The notes beneath the pieces were generated by a model. That model was not told where the DNA came from, made no database searches, and saw nothing but the letters and a program-made list of their open reading frames with translations. Shown here in pieces: positions 61,233 to 64,000 of a DNA stretch of 64,000 nucleotides. Each line of letters begins with the position of its first letter. Position 1 is the stretch's first letter. The translations under genes were made by a program, and so were the position numbers. The DNA is from Rhizobiaceae bacterium (GTDB lineage Bacteria; Pseudomonadota; Alphaproteobacteria; Rhizobiales; Rhizobiaceae): the NCBI GenBank assembly GCA_025698895.1, contig JAILWO010000003.1:434001-498000 (forward strand), given 5' to 3'.

Positions 61233-63956
61233 CTACCCCGCCTTGCGCGGGCGGTTGAGGCGCAGGTGGTTTTCGAAGTCCTGGGCGTTCAGGGGCTTTG
61301 AGAACGCGTATCCCTGCAGCAGGTCGCAGCCCATCTTGCGCAGCAGTCGGGCATGCTCCAGCGTCTCGACGCCTTCGGCCACCACCTCGATGTCCAAGGA
61401 CTTGCCGATTTCGATGATCGACTGCACCAGGTGACGCTGGCCCGGTGCCCCGGCGATCGGCGTGATCAACTGGCGGTCGATCTTCAACCGGCGAGGTTTC
61501 AGCTTGAGCAAGCTGACGATCGAGGCATAGCCCGTTCCGAAATCATCGATCTCGACGTCGATGCCGAGGTCCTTCACGCGATCCACGTTCCACGCGATTA
61601 CTTCGTCGCCTTCATCGAGGAAGATGGATTCCACGAGCTCGAAGGAAAGCGCGTTCTTTGGAATGTTCATCTGCCTCAATGATCCGATCAGATCATCCTC
61701 GGCCAGCCGCCGCGCCGAGACGTTGACCGAGACCCGCAGGTCACCCAGGCCGGCCCGCGACCAGACCTGCCGCTGCACGAGCGCCTGTTCGAGCACCACA
61801 CGGTCGATGGCGCTCACCACGTTCAGTTCCTCTGCGATCTTGAGGAAGGCCGCGGGCGGCAGGACACCACGTTCCGGATGGTTCCACCGCGCCAGGGCCT
61901 CGTAGCCCGTGACGGCGAATGTGCGGGCGCAGACTTGCGGCTGGTACCAGGCTACGAACTCGCCGCGCTCCAGCCCCGACAGGATCTCGTCGGCCAGGCG
62001 CTTGGTCTGTACGATCTCGGCCTCGAGTGAGGCGGTGAAGAACTCGAATCTGTTGCGGCCGCGGCTCTTGGCCCGGTAGAGCGCGATATCGGCATCGACC
62101 ATCAGCTTGGCGGGATCGAAATGCGGCCCCGTCGTGCCGGAGGCGATGCCGATCGACACGCCGAAGCGGCACTCGTGCCCCTCGAAAGGAACCGGTTGGC
62201 GCATGGCGTCCACCAGCCTTTCGGCGCGCAGTGCCAGCCTGTATTCGTCGGCCGCCGAGCGGCACAGCATCACGAATTCGTCGCCGCCGACCCGTGCGAC
62301 GAGGTCATCCGCGCCGGCCTTGTCGCGCAGCACGGTTGCCGTATGGACCAGCATCGCGTCGCCCGCCGCATGGCCCAGCGTGTCATTGATCTGCTTGAAC
62401 CGGTCGAGATCGAGATGCAGCAGTGCTACCGCGCCGCCGGGTTCAGCGGCGCGCACGGCCGCCAGCGTCTCGTCCAGGCTGCGTCGGTTAGGGAGGCCGG
62501 TCAGCGGGTCGTGCAGTGCGTTATAAGCGATCTGGCGGTTGGCAGCCTCCAGTTCGGCGCTGCGCGTTTCAGCCAGCGTCTTGGCCCGCTCGAGCGCCTT
62601 GTTGAGGACGACCTCTTCCGTCACGTCCCATTCGGCGCCGATCATGCGGCGCGAACCGTCGGCGCCGACATGGATGGTGGCGCGTGCAGCGAGGTGGCGC
62701 TCCGTGCCATCGGCCCGGACGATGCGGAACTGCGAGGAGTAGGGCTTGCCGTGGTCGACGGCGTTGCTGAAGTCGATCATGGCCTGCGCCAGGTCGTCCG
62801 GATGAACCGCCCGGTCCCAATCGGCGAAGGTCTTCGGCGCAGGATCGTAGGGAATGCCGTATATCTCGTGCAGCCGATGGTCCCAGTATATCTCATTACG
62901 CGACAGGTCCATTTCCCACACGCCTATGTGGGAGGTCTCGAGCGCCAGGCCGAGCCGTTGCGACAGGTCTTCCAGTTCACTTTCCCGCCGCCGCAGCGCG
63001 TCGACCGAAAGCTTGCGCTGCGCGCTGTAATGTCCGGCCGCGAGCAGGGGCACAGCGATCGCCAGGCCAACCAGCGCCATGAGGCCGCGCAGCCTCCACG
63101 GCGCGTGCGAATGACTCCAGCCGCCCCGTGGCCGCGCGGCCATCAGCCATGATCCGGAAGGCAGATAAACACGCGCGAGCACGGGATCGTCGGCCATGAT
63201 CGCGTCATCGCCGAAGAAGACTTCGCCGCCGCCGCGCCCGCCGCTGCGTCCGCCGTCACGGCCCGCGATCGCCACGTCGAGGTTCAGGTCGGTGGCCGTA
63301 AGGCCGCTGTCGCTGTAAAGGCTGTTGGCGTCGATGACGACCGAAAGCAGGCCCCAGAAGCCGCCAATGGTTTGGCCCTGGTCGACGAAGACCGGAAAGC
63401 GGCCGATAAAGCCCGTTCCGCCCTGCACGAGATTCACGGGGCCCGCCAGGACCAGATTGCCGGAGACGCGGGTGCGCAGGGCCGCGTCGCGCTGGGCTTC
63501 ATTGGTCCGGTAGTCGAGTCCGATCGCGGCCTCGTTGCCCTTGAAGGGGTGCACCATCGTGACCACGAGATCGGGCGCAGCCGCGACATTGATGATCTGC
63601 CGGCTCTGGCGGACCAGTTGTCCGGCAAGTTGGTCGAAGCGCTTCTGGTCCATGTCGGGCTCGGTCGCCATCACCGCGACCAGTCCGCGCACAAGCTGGA
63701 TGTCGGCGCTGATATTGCCCTCCAACCGCGCCCTCAGCAGGCCGAGTTCGTTCTGGGCGGCCGCGCGCTCCCGCTCGCGCGCAAGGGTCTGGTTCTGGCT
63801 CTCGAAATGGACGGCGAAACCGATGACAGCCAGGCACGCCAGGAGCGCCGGCAGATAGGCCGGCAGAAAGAGCGTTCGACGCAAACGGTGCAAGGCGGAC
63901 GAAAGGGTCAATTCTGGCTTTCGGGGCCGGGACGCGACAATCGACCCTATGTCCAA
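61233..63956 (-). CDS. CHASE-PAS-GGDEF-EAL c-di-GMP enzyme
   Basis: 907 residues. TM1 about 29-50, a periplasmic CHASE domain to about 290, TM2 (GLMALVGLAIAVPLLAAGHY), a PAS domain (GLALETSHIGVWEMDL to GAEWDVTEEV), then GGDEF with the intact site (VGGDEFVML) preceded by the DLDRFKQINDTLGH motif, then EAL with YEALARW, SFELVES, EIDDFGTGYAS, LKIDR, AEGVET and LQGYAF. All catalytic residues appear present, so both synthesis and hydrolysis are possible. The ligand of the CHASE domain is unknown. Confidence 0.92.
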   Translation of the reverse strand: MDIGSIVASRPRKPELTLSSALHRLRRTLFLPAYLPALLACLAVIGFAVHFESQNQTLARERERAAAQNELGLLRARLEGNISADIQLVRGLVAVMATEPDMDQKRFDQLAGQLVRQSRQIINVAAAPDLVVTMVHPFKGNEAAIGLDYRTNEAQRDAALRTRVSGNLVLAGPVNLVQGGTGFIGRFPVFVDQGQTIGGFWGLLSVVIDANSLYSDSGLTATDLNLDVAIAGRDGGRSGGRGGGEVFFGDDAIMADDPVLARVYLPSGSWLMAARPRGGWSHSHAPWRLRGLMALVGLAIAVPLLAAGHYSAQRKLSVDALRRRESELEDLSQRLGLALETSHIGVWEMDLSRNEIYWDHRLHEIYGIPYDPAPKTFADWDRAVHPDDLAQAMIDFSNAVDHGKPYSSQFRIVRADGTERHLAARATIHVGADGSRRMIGAEWDVTEEVVLNKALERAKTLAETRSAELEAANRQIAYNALHDPLTGLPNRRSLDETLAAVRAAEPGGAVALLHLDLDRFKQINDTLGHAAGDAMLVHTATVLRDKAGADDLVARVGGDEFVMLCRSAADEYRLALRAERLVDAMRQPVPFEGHECRFGVSIGIASGTTGPHFDPAKLMVDADIALYRAKSRGRNRFEFFTASLEAEIVQTKRLADEILSGLERGEFVAWYQPQVCARTFAVTGYEALARWNHPERGVLPPAAFLKIAEELNVVSAIDRVVLEQALVQRQVWSRAGLGDLRVSVNVSARRLAEDDLIGSLRQMNIPKNALSFELVESIFLDEGDEVIAWNVDRVKDLGIDVEIDDFGTGYASIVSLLKLKPRRLKIDRQLITPIAGAPGQRHLVQSIIEIGKSLDIEVVAEGVETLEHARLLRKMGCDLLQGYAFSKPLNAQDFENHLRLNRPRKAG

Positions 63957-64000
63957 TCCTTTAAATTAGGCTTGCCGCAAACTCCCTGATTTTCCGGACC

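Noticed and set aside
1-64000. CRISPR arrays, rRNA or tRNA genes, insertion sequences, prophage
   Set aside because: No direct repeat series, transposase or integrase motif, or tRNA/rRNA-like sequence noticed by eye. A tRNAscan or ISfinder run was not possible.

Overview
This window looks like chromosomal DNA of a high-GC alphaproteobacterium of the order Hyphomicrobiales (Rhizobiales), probably near the Phyllobacteriaceae/Rhizobiaceae. The clues are the sqdBDC sulfolipid operon, a greA - lps core glycosyltransferase - lrp - trxB - lsrB block like the one known from Sinorhizobium, an sRNA locus resembling the alpha-r14/mmgR (suhB) family beside lsrB, an MmgR-type anti-Shine-Dalgarno loop, GTG starts and dense ATGA/GTGA overlaps. 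I see no insertion sequence, prophage, integron, CRISPR array, rRNA or tRNA; this is mostly core chromosome. Family names and genus are judged from sequence memory only, without database searches.

Layout. 1-6.2 kb: a minus-strand envelope operon (lgt, MidA-type methyltransferase, pgeF, an M24-fold hydrolase, a lipoprotein cut by the window edge), then plus-strand ubiK, a YbjN protein and csaA. 6.2-13.4 kb: an EnvZ-like kinase and, 4.5 kb away, an OmpR-like regulator with a MarR gene, separated by a plus-strand otsB-GH15-otsA trehalose operon. 13.6-16.2 kb: ilvE, an MBL hydrolase and two cold-shock genes that share a leader element. 16.3-23.1 kb: sqdBDC facing a divergent Fe3+/phosphonate-type ABC operon. 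23.2-30.2 kb: small enzymes of general type and a 1000-residue UvrB. 30.4-39.5 kb: an enolase-superfamily enzyme and a Zn alcohol dehydrogenase, a thioesterase, an HxlR regulator divergent from an FMN reductase, a CNNM protein, two extensin-family genes and small membrane proteins.

39.7-48.5 kb: greA with a strong terminator inside its leader, LPS-core glycosyltransferases, an FkbM methyltransferase gene broken by a -1 frameshift, a second intact FkbM gene, lrp, trxB, lsrB and the mmgR-like sRNA. 48.6-57.2 kb: an EF-G paralogue that lacks catalytic GTPase residues, two tandem EAL genes (the second degenerate), and the ugpBAEC glycerol-3-phosphate transporter behind a Pho-box-like site. 57.2-64 kb: a small secreted protein, a membrane-anchored seven-blade WD40 protein, a YihY/BrkB protein, a zinc metallopeptidase and a CHASE-PAS-GGDEF-EAL protein.

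No wholly new multi-gene system is obvious. The items most worth following are the sRNA locus, the greA leader RNA, the degenerate EAL partner, the GTPase-dead EF-G-like protein, the WD40 membrane protein, the twin csp leader element and the frameshifted FkbM gene.
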